Source: Stenotrophomonas sp. 364 (GTDB lineage: Bacteria > Pseudomonadota > Gammaproteobacteria > Xanthomonadales > Xanthomonadaceae). From it: DNA of 64,000 nucleotides. Of the stretch, positions 33,148-42,220 are shown in pieces (the first letter of the stretch is position 1; each line of letters opens with the position of its first letter). The stretch spans positions 4,603,001-4,667,000 of the forward strand of contig NZ_CP047135.1 in assembly GCF_009832905.1 (NCBI RefSeq), written 5' to 3'. A model generated the notes under the pieces. The model saw nothing but the letters and a program-made list of their open reading frames with translations. It was not told where the DNA came from and made no database searches. A program made the translations under genes and the position numbers.

Positions 33148-36015
33148 ATGACCGTCCACTTTCGACCGCGTGCCGCGCTGCTGGCTGTAGCGCTCTCCGC
33201 CGCCCTGGGCAGCGTCATGCCGGCGCCCGCATTGGCCCGGCCCGCCGCGCCGGCCAAGGTCGACATTCCGTTCGAGCAGTTCACCCTTCCCAATGGCCTG
33301 CGCGTGGTGGTGCACACCGACCGCAAGGCGCCGATCGTGGCGGTCAACGTCTCGTACCACGTCGGCAGCAAGGACGAACCGGCCGGTCGCACCGGCTTTG
33401 CGCACCTGTTTGAACACCTGATGTTCCAGGGCAGCGAAAACCACGACGGCGAGTACTTCGAGCCGTTCAAGCAGGTCGGCGTGACCGGCCAGAACGGCAC
33501 CACCAATACCGACCGCACCAACTACTTCGAGAACGTGCCCACCACCGCGCTGGACATGGCGCTGTGGATGGAGTCCGACCGCATGGGCCACCTGGTCGGC
33601 GCAATCGACCAGGCCGCACTCGACGAACAGCGCGGCGTGGTCCAGAACGAGAAGCGCCAGGGCGAGAACCAGCCCTATGGCCAGGTGTGGGACAAGCTGA
33701 CCCGCGCCATGTACCCGGCGGGCCACCCGTACCACCACGGCGTGATCGGCTCGATGAACGACCTCAACGCCGCCTCGCTGGATGACGTCAAAACCTGGTT
33801 CCGCACCTGGTACGGCCCCAACAACGCGGTACTGGTGCTGGCCGGTGACATCGACCTGGCCACCGCCAAGGAAAAGGTCGCCCGCTACTTCGGTGACATC
33901 CCGGCCGGTCCGACCATGGCCCAGCCCAAGGTGGACGTGGCCAGGCGCGAGAAGAGCACCCGTGAGGTGATGACCGACAAGGTGCCGCAGGCGCGCATCT
34001 ACCGCGCCTGGAACGTGGCCGAGGTCGGCACCACCGACATCGACCAGCTGCAGCTGTTTGCCCAGGTACTGGGCGGGGCCAAGTCCTCGCGCCTGGACCA
34101 GCGCCTGCTGCACCAGGACAAGCTGGTGGACAACATCAGCGCCGGCGCCTACAGCTCGCAGCTGGGCTCCAACTTCGTGGTGATGGCCACCGTCAAGCAG
34201 GGCGTGGACCCGGCCAAGGTGGAGGCGATCATCGATGAAGAGATCAAGCGCCTGGCCAAGGACGGTCCCACTGCCGACGAACTGAGCCGCGGCAAGACCG
34301 CCTTCCGCGCCGGCTTCATCCGCGGCATCGAGCGCATCGGCGGGTTCGGCGGCAAGGCCGACGCGCTGGCCGAGTGCACCGTGTTCGAAGGCGACCCGGG
34401 CTGCTTCCGCCGGTCGCTGGCCACCATCGATGCCGCCAGCGCCGCCGACGTGCGCGCCGTGGGGGCCAAGTGGCTGGGCGTGGGCGACCACACCATCGTG
34501 GTGGAACCGGGCGCGCGCGTGGCGCTGGCCGAACTGCCGTCGCAGTCGCCCAAGCCGTTCACCGTGCCCGCCGTGGATGCCAAGTACACCACCCTGCCCA
34601 AGCAGGTGGACCGCAGCACCGGCGTACCGCAGACCAGGACCTTCCCGGAGCTGAAGTTCCCGCAGCTGCACCGCGCCACGCTGAAGAACGGCACCCAGGT
34701 GATCCTGGCCGAGCGCCACGACATTCCGGTGGTGCAGTTCAGCTATGAATTCCCCGGTGGCTTCACCGCCGACCAGGGCCGCAAGCAGGGCACCGCCAAC
34801 TTCACCATGGACCTGATGGGCGAAGGTGCCGGCAAGCTCGGCGCGTTGCCGTTCGCCAACGCTGCCGACGCACTGGGCGCCACCCTGGGCGCCTCGGCGT
34901 CGCTGGACAGTGCCAGCGTCTACCTGTCGGCCTTGAAGGAAAACCTGGCGCCCTCGCTGGCCCTGTATGCCGACATGCTGCGCCAGCCGCGTTTCGAGCA
35001 GGGCGAGATCGACCGGGTCAAGGCGACCTGGATCGCCGGCATCCAGCAGGAGAAGGTCAACCCCAGCGCAGCCGCGATGCGGGTCATGCCGGCCCTGCTG
35101 TACGGCGCCGGGCATCCGTATGCCATTCCGTTCACCGGCAGCGGCAACGAGGCGGACATCCAGTCGCTGACCCGCGAGGACCTGGTGGCCTTCCATCGCG
35201 ACGCACTGCGCCCGGAGCAGGGCACCCTGATCGTGGTGGGTGACACCACCCTGAAGGACATCGTGCCGCTGCTGGAGCGCCAGTTCGGCGACTGGAAGAG
35301 CACCGGCACCGCGCCGCAGGTCAAGGCACCGGCCGACGTGCCCCGTCCCACCCACGCCCGCGTGTACCTGATCGACCAGCCCGGCGCGGTGCAGGCCAAC
35401 CTGTTCGCCAGCCAGCTGGTGCCCTCGGCGATGGACCCGGGCAGCACCCGCTTCGACATCGCCAACGGCGTGCTCGGCGGCGACTTCACCTCGCGCCTGA
35501 ACATGAACCTGCGCGAGGAAAAGCACTGGTCCTACGGTGCGGGCAGCAGCGCGCCGGCCACGCTGGGCCAGCGTCCGTGGGGCGCGCGTGCACCGGTGCA
35601 GATCGACAAGACCGCCGAGTCGATGCAGGAAATGCAGAAGGACATCCGCGACTTCGCCAGCGGTGCCAAGCCGGCCACGGCGGCGGAAGTGGCGCGCATC
35701 CGCAACATCCAGACGCTCAGCCTGCCCGGTGCCTACGAGACCGCCAGCGCGGTGCTCGGGACCATCAGCGGCATCGTGCGTTACCAGCGCCCGGACGACT
35801 ACGTGTTCAAGCGCAAGGCCGAGATCGAGGCGATGACCCCGGCACAGGTGCAGCAGGCGGCCGCCACGCTGGACCCCAACACCCTCACCTGGGTGGTGGT
35901 CGGCGACCTGAAGCAGACCGAGAAGGAAGTCCGGGCGCTGAACATCGGCGAGGTCCACGTGATCGACGCCGACGGCAAACCAGTAGCGCCGGCCGCTGGC
36001 CGGCAACCCCGTTGA
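33148..36015 (+). CDS. periplasmic M16-family zinc protease
   Basis: 955 residues. Signal peptide through ALARPAAPA (cut near residue 30). The inverted zinc motif HLFEH (H86, E89, H90) with the downstream glutamate in LDEQRGVVQNEK marks the active N-terminal M16 half. The C-terminal half (from about residue 510) repeats the fold without the zinc motif, as in pitrilysin-like and two-domain bacterial M16 proteins. It should degrade small proteins or peptides in the periplasm. Start at 33148 is set by the signal peptide. The last 11 codons (PVAPAAGRQPR) are encoded by a REP palindrome, so the C-terminus is probably not conserved. Confidence 0.92.
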   Translation: MTVHFRPRAALLAVALSAALGSVMPAPALARPAAPAKVDIPFEQFTLPNGLRVVVHTDRKAPIVAVNVSYHVGSKDEPAGRTGFAHLFEHLMFQGSENHDGEYFEPFKQVGVTGQNGTTNTDRTNYFENVPTTALDMALWMESDRMGHLVGAIDQAALDEQRGVVQNEKRQGENQPYGQVWDKLTRAMYPAGHPYHHGVIGSMNDLNAASLDDVKTWFRTWYGPNNAVLVLAGDIDLATAKEKVARYFGDIPAGPTMAQPKVDVARREKSTREVMTDKVPQARIYRAWNVAEVGTTDIDQLQLFAQVLGGAKSSRLDQRLLHQDKLVDNISAGAYSSQLGSNFVVMATVKQGVDPAKVEAIIDEEIKRLAKDGPTADELSRGKTAFRAGFIRGIERIGGFGGKADALAECTVFEGDPGCFRRSLATIDAASAADVRAVGAKWLGVGDHTIVVEPGARVALAELPSQSPKPFTVPAVDAKYTTLPKQVDRSTGVPQTRTFPELKFPQLHRATLKNGTQVILAERHDIPVVQFSYEFPGGFTADQGRKQGTANFTMDLMGEGAGKLGALPFANAADALGATLGASASLDSASVYLSALKENLAPSLALYADMLRQPRFEQGEIDRVKATWIAGIQQEKVNPSAAAMRVMPALLYGAGHPYAIPFTGSGNEADIQSLTREDLVAFHRDALRPEQGTLIVVGDTTLKDIVPLLERQFGDWKSTGTAPQVKAPADVPRPTHARVYLIDQPGAVQANLFASQLVPSAMDPGSTRFDIANGVLGGDFTSRLNMNLREEKHWSYGAGSSAPATLGQRPWGARAPVQIDKTAESMQEMQKDIRDFASGAKPATAAEVARIRNIQTLSLPGAYETASAVLGTISGIVRYQRPDDYVFKRKAEIEAMTPAQVQQAAATLDPNTLTWVVVGDLKQTEKEVRALNIGEVHVIDADGKPVAPAAGRQPR
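35983..36004 (+). repeat. SMAG-type REP inside the 3' end of the M16 gene
   Basis: GTAG head at 35983-35986, then GCCGGCCG and CTGGCCGGC forming the stem. It is read in frame as codons for VAPAAGR; the TAG of the head is out of frame, so translation runs on to a TGA ten bases later. Confidence 0.8.
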
Positions 36016-36114
36016 TCTGCCGATGGGGTGCCGGGCCACCGCCCGGTACCCCATCACCCCCGATTCAGCCGTTTCCCGCACACTCCTTTCTCGTCGCCCA
36101 GCCAGGTTCCCCAC

Positions 36115-36432
36115 ATGCGCGTTCTTCTGCTTTCCCTGCTCACCCTCAGCGCCACTGCCTGCACCTGGGTGCCGATCGAACCGGTGGGCAAGACCGTGCG
36201 CGTGCTGCCGGCCGGGCAGGTGCCCAGCGGCTGCCAGACCAAGGGCGAGGTGGTGGTGACGGTCAAGAGCAAGGTGGGCTTCTACAACCGCAACCCCTTG
36301 CGCGTGCAGGAAGAACTGGAAACCCTGGCACGCAATGAAGCGCCCAGCGCCGGGGCCAATGCCGTCCAGGCGGCCGGCCAGCCGACCGACGGCAGCCAGC
36401 GCTTCCTGGCCTTCCAGTGCCCGCCGCGCTGA
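36115..36432 (+). CDS. small lipoprotein, DUF4156-like
   Basis: 105 residues. MRVLLLSLLTLSATAC is a lipoprotein signal with cysteine at residue 16. The mature part has the pattern of DUF4156: VRVLPAGQVPSGCQTKGEVVVTV, given in part as PSGCQTKGEV, then ARNEAPSAGANAVQA and a closing FLAFQC, so two cysteines probably pair. Family members are envelope lipoproteins without known activity. It lies 99 bases after the M16 gene on the same strand. Confidence 0.8.
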   Translation: MRVLLLSLLTLSATACTWVPIEPVGKTVRVLPAGQVPSGCQTKGEVVVTVKSKVGFYNRNPLRVQEELETLARNEAPSAGANAVQAAGQPTDGSQRFLAFQCPPR

Positions 36433-36546
36433 ACCCTTCAGGGCGCCCGGCCGCACCATACGCCCGGGCGTGAATTCGTAAAGGTGCGGTGAAGGCAACG
36501 CCGGCTTACAATAGCGCCCCCTTTGCCTGAGCCTTGGCGCTAACTG

Positions 36547-37563
36547 ATGCTCTTCAAGAATGTCTCTATCGCCGGCCTGGCGCACATCGACGCGCCGCAC
36601 ACGCTGACGTCCAAGGAAATCAACGAACGTCTGCAGCCGACGCTGGATCGTCTGGGCATCCGTACCGACGTGCTCGGCGACATCGCCGGCATCCACGCCC
36701 GCCGCCTGTGGGACGCGGACATGCTCGCCTCCGACGCGGCCACCCTGGCGGCCCGCAAGGCGCTGGAAGACGCCGGCATCGGCGCCGACAAGATCGGCCT
36801 GCTGGTCAACACCTCGGTGAGCCGCGACTACCTGGAGCCGTCCACGGCCAGCATCGTCTCGGGCAACCTGGGCGTGGGCGACGAATGCATGACCTTCGAC
36901 GTCGCCAATGCCTGCCTGGCCTTCATCAACGGCATGGACATCGCTGCGCGCATGCTTGAGCGCGGTGAGATCGACTACGCCCTGATCGTCGATGGCGAAA
37001 CCGCCAACCTGGTCTACGAGAAGACCCTCGAGCGCATGGCCCTGCCGGGCGTGACCGCCGACGACTTCCGCAACGAGATGGCCGCCCTGACCCTGGGCTG
37101 CGGAGCCGCGGCCATGGTGATGGCGCGTACCGAACTGGTGCCCGATGCGCCGCGTTACCGCGGTGGCGTGACCCGCTCGGCCACCGAGTGGAACCAGCTC
37201 TGCCGCGGCAACCTGGACCGCATGGTCACCGACACCCGCATGCTGCTGATCGAAGGCATCAAGCTGGCGCAGAAGACCTTCGTGGCCGCGCGCGAAGCGC
37301 TGGGCTGGGCGGTGGACGAACTGGACCAGTTCGTCATCCACCAGGTCAGCCAGCCGCACACCGCCGCGTTCATCAAGAACTTCGGCATCGACCCGAAGAA
37401 GGTCATGACCATCTTCGGCGAGCACGGCAACATCGGTCCGGCTTCGGTGCCGATCGTGCTGAGCAAGCTCAAGGAGCTGGGCCGCCTGAAGAAGGGCGAC
37501 CGCATCGCGCTGCTGGGCATCGGTTCGGGCCTGAACTGCTCGATGGCCGAAGTGGTCTGGTAA
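36547..37563 (+). CDS. oleA: OleA, thiolase-fold fatty acyl-CoA condensing enzyme
   Basis: 338 residues. Closely follows xanthomonad OleA: LFKNVSIAGLAHIDAPHTLTS at the start (first 20 residues given in part), active-site C123 in FDVANACLAF, H in VIHQVSQPHT and N in GEHGNIGPAS. It condenses two fatty acyl-CoAs by a non-decarboxylative Claisen reaction to a 2-alkyl-3-ketoacid, the first step of long-chain olefin synthesis. A TTACAAT -10-like box lies 35 bases upstream. An intrinsic terminator separates it from oleB, so it may be expressed at a higher level than the rest of the pathway. Confidence 0.96.
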   Translation: MLFKNVSIAGLAHIDAPHTLTSKEINERLQPTLDRLGIRTDVLGDIAGIHARRLWDADMLASDAATLAARKALEDAGIGADKIGLLVNTSVSRDYLEPSTASIVSGNLGVGDECMTFDVANACLAFINGMDIAARMLERGEIDYALIVDGETANLVYEKTLERMALPGVTADDFRNEMAALTLGCGAAAMVMARTELVPDAPRYRGGVTRSATEWNQLCRGNLDRMVTDTRMLLIEGIKLAQKTFVAAREALGWAVDELDQFVIHQVSQPHTAAFIKNFGIDPKKVMTIFGEHGNIGPASVPIVLSKLKELGRLKKGDRIALLGIGSGLNCSMAEVVW

Positions 37564-37584
37564 GCAGACCGCTGCGTTGATTCC

Positions 37585-37611
37585 AAGGGCCGGTACTACC
37601 GGCCCTTTTTA
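37585..37611 (+). terminator. intrinsic terminator between oleA and oleB
   Basis: AAGGGCCGGT (37585-37594) and ACCGGCCCTT (37598-37607) form a 10-bp perfect stem with a 3-nt loop, running into a T-tract. It begins 21 bases after the oleA stop and ends just before the oleB ribosome-binding region. Confidence 0.85.
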
Positions 37612-37624
37612 CAGGTGCGATCCG

Positions 37625-38515
37625 ATGTCCAAGCTTCCCGGTTACCCCGCCCACCCGCAGCGCTTCGAGGTCCGCCCTGGCCTGTCGATGAACTATCTCG
37701 ACGAAGGCCCACGCGATGGCGAGGTGGTGGTGATGGTCCACGGCAACCCGTCGTGGAGCTATTACTGGCGCACGCTGGTGGCCGGGCTCTCGGATGAATA
37801 TCGCTGCATCGTGCCCGACCACATCGGCATGGGCCTGTCGGACAAGCCCGATGACGCGCACTACGACTACACGCTGCAGTCGCGCGTGGACGACCTGGAC
37901 GCGCTGCTGCGGCACCTGGGCATCACCGGCCCGGTCACCCTGGCCGTGCACGACTGGGGCGGCATGATCGGCTTCGGCTGGGCGCTGTCGCACCATGCGC
38001 AGGTGAAGCGGCTGGTGGTGCTCAACACCGCCGCGTTCCCGATGCCGGCGGCCAAGAAGATGCCGTGGCAGATCGCGCTGGGCCGGCACTGGACGGTGGG
38101 CGAGTGGATCATCCGCACGTTCAACGCGTTCTCCTCCGGCGCCTCCTGGCTGGGTGTGGAACGCAAGATGCCGGCCGACGTGCGCCGTGCCTACGTGTCG
38201 CCGTACAACAGCTACGCCAACCGCATCAGCACCATCCGCTTCATGCAGGACATCCCGCTGTCGCCGGCCGACAAGGCCTGGTCGCTGCTGGAGCGCGCCG
38301 GTCAGGCGCTGCCGTCGTTCGCCGACCGTCCGGCCTTCATCGGCTGGGGCCTGCGCGACTTCGTGTTCGACCACCATTTCCTGGCCGGCTTCCAGGCCGC
38401 GCTGCCGCGGGCCCAGGTGCATGCCTTCGAGGATGCCGGGCACTACGTGCTGGAAGACAAGCACGAGGTGCTGGTGCCGAAGATCCGGGCGTTCCTGGAC
38501 GCCAACCCGATCTGA
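37625..38515 (+). CDS. oleB: OleB, alpha/beta-hydrolase beta-lactone decarboxylase
   Basis: 296 residues, haloalkane-dehalogenase-like fold. Oxyanion motif VMVHGNPSWSYYWR, nucleophile D110 in AVHDWGGMIG, and catalytic H in DAGHYVLED. In the Ole pathway OleB decarboxylates the beta-lactone made by OleC to the cis-alkene. Start at 37625 follows the oleA terminator; an earlier in-frame ATG (37577) would lie within the hairpin. Downstream, 215 bases of repeats and an antisense gene separate it from oleC, whereas oleC and oleD overlap. Confidence 0.95.
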   Translation: MSKLPGYPAHPQRFEVRPGLSMNYLDEGPRDGEVVVMVHGNPSWSYYWRTLVAGLSDEYRCIVPDHIGMGLSDKPDDAHYDYTLQSRVDDLDALLRHLGITGPVTLAVHDWGGMIGFGWALSHHAQVKRLVVLNTAAFPMPAAKKMPWQIALGRHWTVGEWIIRTFNAFSSGASWLGVERKMPADVRRAYVSPYNSYANRISTIRFMQDIPLSPADKAWSLLERAGQALPSFADRPAFIGWGLRDFVFDHHFLAGFQAALPRAQVHAFEDAGHYVLEDKHEVLVPKIRAFLDANPI

Positions 38516-38524
38516 CCGGGGGTG

Positions 38525-38693
38525 TGACGACCAACGGTCGTCACCTACCCATCAAGCGGTTGATACCGACGTTGGTTCGGATCGAAACCCATCACCGTGC
38601 ACGGACGATTGGTCGGATCGAAACCCATCACCGGGTACCGACGTTTGATCGAATCGGAACCCCTCCCCGGTAGAGCCGACCGTTGGCCGGCTG
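38525..38693. repeat. REP copies and a 36-bp tandem repeat between oleB and the cysteine-cluster gene
   Basis: A reverse REP lies at 38525-38549 and a forward REP (GTAG at 38670) at 38670-38693. Between them, three imperfect 36-bp units start at 38565, 38601 and 38637, each holding a version of GGATCGAAACCCATCACCG. The units look like degraded REP relatives. No gene is present in 38516-38730. Confidence 0.8.
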
Positions 38694-38730
38694 CCCTTCG
38701 CTCCGGGCCATCACCCCCGGACACACACCC

Positions 38731-39156
38731 TCACGCCGCGATCGGCGCCTGCGGGGCCGGCGAACTGCCGTTGTCGTCGGGATGATCATCGTCGTTGTCC
38801 GCCGCGTCCCGCCAGCGCCAATCGGCCAGGGTCAGGGCCGGCATGCCGTGCGCCACCCGCGCCTTGTCGCACTGCGGGCTGGCCTTGCCGTACTCCCACG
38901 AGGCGTCCACCTCGCGGCACACGCTGGGCCGGTTGGGGTGGATGGTGCAGCGGGAATACACCCCGATCTCCGCATCCAGCGCCACGCAGTACACCGGCTT
39001 GGACAGGGTGCCGCGCATGCACAGCCGGTGCGGGTCCAGCACCTGGGTCAGTTCATGCGGCACGCCACCGGGGGTGACCTCGTCCGATTCCATCCAGTGG
39101 AATGCCACACGGTACTGGGTGCAGCAGGCGCCGCAGGTGAGGCAGGGATGGGACAT
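38731..39156 (-). CDS. YkgJ-family cysteine-cluster protein
   Basis: 141 residues. N-terminal CLTCGACC, then C in KPVYCVAL, SRCTIHPNRPSVCREVD and QCDKA: the eight-cysteine pattern of the YkgJ (UPF0153) family, which binds a metal or Fe-S cluster. Start at 39156 gives MSHPCLTC, the expected N-terminus. Function is unknown in any organism I know. It lies on the strand opposite to the ole genes, directly between oleB and oleC, with its start about 100 bases from the oleC start, so their promoters are divergent and close. Confidence 0.9.
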   Translation of the reverse strand: MSHPCLTCGACCTQYRVAFHWMESDEVTPGGVPHELTQVLDPHRLCMRGTLSKPVYCVALDAEIGVYSRCTIHPNRPSVCREVDASWEYGKASPQCDKARVAHGMPALTLADWRWRDAADNDDDHPDDNGSSPAPQAPIAA

Positions 39157-39259
39157 GGGGTACCGGCCTTGGGCGGCAATCAAGCGGGAGGGAAGGGCGC
39201 GAATTTTCCACGCCGTTGGCCGTCGCGCAAGATTTTTCTGCAGCGGCGACAATGAACGG

Positions 39260-40915
39260 ATGAACAGCCCCGTCAACATCGCCGCCCGCCTGCCCGAGCT
39301 GGCCCGTGAGCGCCCCGACCAGATTGCCATCCGCTGCCCGGGAAAGCCCGGTCCCGGCGGCATGGCGGCCTATGACGTCACCCTGGACTACCGCACCCTC
39401 AACGCGCGCAGCGACGCCCTGGCCGCCGGCCTGGCCGCCCATGGCATCGGCCGTGGCGTGCGCGCGGTGGTGATGGTGCGGCCGTCCCCGGAATTCTTCC
39501 TGCTGATGTTCGCGCTGTTCAAGAACGGCGCGGTGCCGGTGCTGGTCGACCCCGGCATCGACAAGCGCGCGCTCAAGCAGTGCCTGGAAGAGGCCCAGCC
39601 GCAGGCCTTCATCGGCATCGGCCTGGCCCACGTGGCGCGGCTGGTGCTGCGCTGGTGCCCGGGGGTGAAGACGCTGGTGACGGTGGGTCGGCGCTGGGGC
39701 TGGGGCGGCACCACGCTGGCCCGCATCGAGGCCGACGGCGCGCGTGCGCCCCAGCCGATGGCGGCCACCGACGGCGAGGATGTCGCCGCGATCCTGTTCA
39801 CCAGCGGCTCCACCGGGGTGCCCAAGGGCGTGGTCTACCGCCACCGCCACTTCGTGGGCCAGGTCGATCTGCTGCGTGCCGCCTTCGGCATGGAGCCCGG
39901 CGGCGTCGACCTGCCGACCTTCCCGCCGTTTGCCCTGTTCGACCCGGCGCTGGGCCTGACCTCGGTGATCCCGGACATGGACCCCACGCGCCCGGCCAAG
40001 GCCGACCCGCGCAAGCTGCACGACGCCATCGCCCGCTTCGGCATCACCCAGCTGTTCGGCTCGCCGGCGCTGATGCGCGTGCTGGCCGACCATGGCCAGC
40101 CGCTGCAGGGTGTGCGCCGGGTCACCTCGGCCGGTGCCCCGGTGCCGCCGGACGTGGTGGCACGGATCCGCCGGCTGCTGCCCGATGACGCGCAGTTCTG
40201 GACCCCGTACGGCGCCACCGAGTGCCTGCCGGTGGCGGTCATCGAAGGGCGCGAGCTGGACAGCACGCGCCAGGCCACCGAGGCCGGCGCCGGCACCTGC
40301 GTGGGCCGCGTGGTGGCGCCCAACCAGGTGCGCATCATCGCCATCGACGACGCGCCGCTGCAGCAGTGGTCGCAGGTACGCGAACTGGCGGTGGGCGAGG
40401 TGGGCGAGATCACCGTGGCCGGCCCGACCGCCACCGACAGCTACTTCAACCGTCCGCAGGCCACCGCCGCGGCCAAGATCAGCGAAGCGCTGGCCGATGG
40501 ACGCACCCAGGTGGTGCACCGCATGGGCGATGTGGGCTACTTCGACACGCAGGGCCGATTGTGGTTCTGCGGGCGCAAGACCCAGCGGCTGGAAACCGCG
40601 CACGGCCCGCTGTACACCGAACAGGTGGAGCCGGTGTTCAATGCGCTGGACGGCATCGCCCGCACCGCGCTGGTCGGCGTTGGCCCGGCTGGCCGGCAGC
40701 GGCCGGTGCTGTGCGTGGAGCTGCAGCCCGGCGCGGCCGATACGCCGGCGCTGCGCGAGCGCCTGCGCCACAAGGCCGACGCGTACCCGCACACCACCCG
40801 CATCGAACAGTTCCTGATGCACCCGGGCTTCCCGGTGGATATCCGTCACAACGCCAAGATCGGCCGCGAGAAGCTGGCCATCTGGGCCGCAACCCAAGTG
40901 GAAACGCACGCATGA
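39260..40915 (+). CDS. oleC: OleC, beta-lactone synthetase (AMP-dependent ligase fold)
   Basis: 551 residues of the ANL superfamily. P-loop [16 protein letters not shown], then [11 protein letters not shown], the GDVGYFD motif with the ribose-binding D, and the late lysine in NAKIGREKL. OleC converts the beta-hydroxy acid from OleD to a cis-beta-lactone with ATP. The start ATG at 39260 was chosen because family members begin a few residues before the [14 protein letters not shown] segment. It overlaps oleD by four bases (ATGA). Its promoter region is shared with the divergent cysteine-cluster gene. Confidence 0.95.
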   Translation: MNSPVNIAARLPELARERPDQIAIRCPGKPGPGGMAAYDVTLDYRTLNARSDALAAGLAAHGIGRGVRAVVMVRPSPEFFLLMFALFKNGAVPVLVDPGIDKRALKQCLEEAQPQAFIGIGLAHVARLVLRWCPGVKTLVTVGRRWGWGGTTLARIEADGARAPQPMAATDGEDVAAILFTSGSTGVPKGVVYRHRHFVGQVDLLRAAFGMEPGGVDLPTFPPFALFDPALGLTSVIPDMDPTRPAKADPRKLHDAIARFGITQLFGSPALMRVLADHGQPLQGVRRVTSAGAPVPPDVVARIRRLLPDDAQFWTPYGATECLPVAVIEGRELDSTRQATEAGAGTCVGRVVAPNQVRIIAIDDAPLQQWSQVRELAVGEVGEITVAGPTATDSYFNRPQATAAAKISEALADGRTQVVHRMGDVGYFDTQGRLWFCGRKTQRLETAHGPLYTEQVEPVFNALDGIARTALVGVGPAGRQRPVLCVELQPGAADTPALRERLRHKADAYPHTTRIEQFLMHPGFPVDIRHNAKIGREKLAIWAATQVETHA

Positions 40916-41922
40916 AGATCCTGGTGACCGGTGGTGGTGGCTTCCTCGGGCAGGCGCTGTGCCGCGGGCTGGTGCAGCGTGGCCACCAGGTGCTCAGCTT
41001 CAACCGGGGCGATTACCCGCCGCTGGCCGCGTTGGGCGTGGGCCAGATCCGCGGCGACCTGGCCGATGCCGATGCCGTGCGGCACGCCGTGGCCGGGGTC
41101 GATGCAGTGTTCCACAACGGGGCCAAGGCCGGCGCATGGGGCAGCTATGACAGCTACTTCCAGGCCAACGTGGTGGGCACCGACAACGTGATTGCCGCCT
41201 GTCGCGAACACGGCGTGGGCAAACTGGTCTACACCTCCACGCCCAGCGTGACCCACCGCGCCACCCATCCGGTGGAAGGGCTGGGGGCCGACGAAGTGCC
41301 CTACGGCGAAGACTTCCAGGCGCCCTACGCAGCCACCAAGACCATTGCCGAACAGCGCGTGCTGGCCGCCAACGATGCCACCCTGGCCACCGTGGCACTG
41401 CGCCCGCGGCTGATCTGGGGCCCGGGCGACCAGCAACTGGTGCCGCGCCTTGCCGAACGCGCGCGCGCGGGCCGGCTGCGCTTCGTCGGCGATGGCAGCA
41501 ACCGGGTCGACACCACCTACATCGACAATGCCGCGCTGGCCCACTTCCTGGCCTTCGAACACCTCGCCCCGGGCGCGGCGTGCGCGGGCAAGGCGTACTT
41601 CATCTCCAACGGCGAACCGTTGCCGATGCGCGAGCTGCTCAACAAGCTGATGGCCGCCGTGGGCGCCCCGGCGGTGGAGAAGTCGATCAGCTTCAAGACC
41701 GCCTACCGCATCGGCGCGGTGGCCGAACGCCTGTGGCCGCTGCTGCGCCTGCGCGGCGAACCGCCGATGACCCGCTTCCTGGCCGAGCAGCTGTGCACGC
41801 CGCACTGGTACAGCATGGAACCGGCGCGCCGCGACTTCGGCTACGTGCCGCAGGTGAGCATTGACGAAGGCCTCACGAGGCTGAAGTCTTCATCGCGCGC
41901 AGAGGGCGCCATCACTTCCTGA
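40912..41922 (+). CDS. oleD: OleD, NADPH-dependent 2-alkyl-3-ketoacid reductase
   Basis: 336 residues of the extended short-chain dehydrogenase/3-beta-HSD family. Rossmann motif VTGGGGFLG at the N-terminus, catalytic YAATK (Y and K), and the preceding S in YTSTPSV. It reduces the OleA product to a 2-alkyl-3-hydroxyacid; the S. maltophilia enzyme has been characterised. Translationally coupled to oleC. Its C-terminal helices ([15 protein letters not shown]) are as in the family. Confidence 0.95.
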   Translation: MKILVTGGGGFLGQALCRGLVQRGHQVLSFNRGDYPPLAALGVGQIRGDLADADAVRHAVAGVDAVFHNGAKAGAWGSYDSYFQANVVGTDNVIAACREHGVGKLVYTSTPSVTHRATHPVEGLGADEVPYGEDFQAPYAATKTIAEQRVLAANDATLATVALRPRLIWGPGDQQLVPRLAERARAGRLRFVGDGSNRVDTTYIDNAALAHFLAFEHLAPGAACAGKAYFISNGEPLPMRELLNKLMAAVGAPAVEKSISFKTAYRIGAVAERLWPLLRLRGEPPMTRFLAEQLCTPHWYSMEPARRDFGYVPQVSIDEGLTRLKSSSRAEGAITS

Positions 41923-41983
41923 ACACCGCGGTTTGGTGAAGATTGCAGCACGCCAATCCGGCACGCATTACGCGAGGATCGAC

Positions 41984-42139
41984 ATGCTGCATTACGCCGT
42001 AATCTTTTTCGTCATCGCCATCATCGCGGCGGTGCTCGGCTTCTCCGGCATCGCCGGCGCTGCCAGTAACATCGCCTGGATCCTGTTCGTCGTGTTCCTG
42101 ATCCTGGCGGTGGTGTCGATGTTCCGCAAGCGAGGGTAG
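41984..42139 (+). CDS. small two-helix membrane protein, DUF1328/YtjA
   Basis: 51 residues: [20 protein letters not shown] and a second helix [17 protein letters not shown] around a small SGIAGAA linker, which is exactly the DUF1328 layout. The start at 41984 is chosen because the family begins MLHYA; an upstream in-frame start at 41933 would add 17 polar residues. Inner-membrane protein of unknown role, often induced by stress. TAG stop (42137-42139) lies in a GTAG-headed palindromic sequence. Confidence 0.93.
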   Translation: MLHYAVIFFVIAIIAAVLGFSGIAGAASNIAWILFVVFLILAVVSMFRKRG

Positions 42140-42220
42140 TTCGCCGGGCAGCCCGCGCTACCTCTCTCCAGCGCGGGGTGCCCAGCGGCGCCTGACGACG
42201 GCCTGATCCTCGAAAGGGGG

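Noticed and set aside
33109..37425. 1438-codon open frame antisense to the M16 protease and oleA
   Set aside because: Same reason: composition-driven opening with low-complexity product, opposite to well-identified genes.
38565..38672. Possible CRISPR fragment
   Set aside because: Three imperfect 36-bp units without distinct spacers, flanked by REPs.
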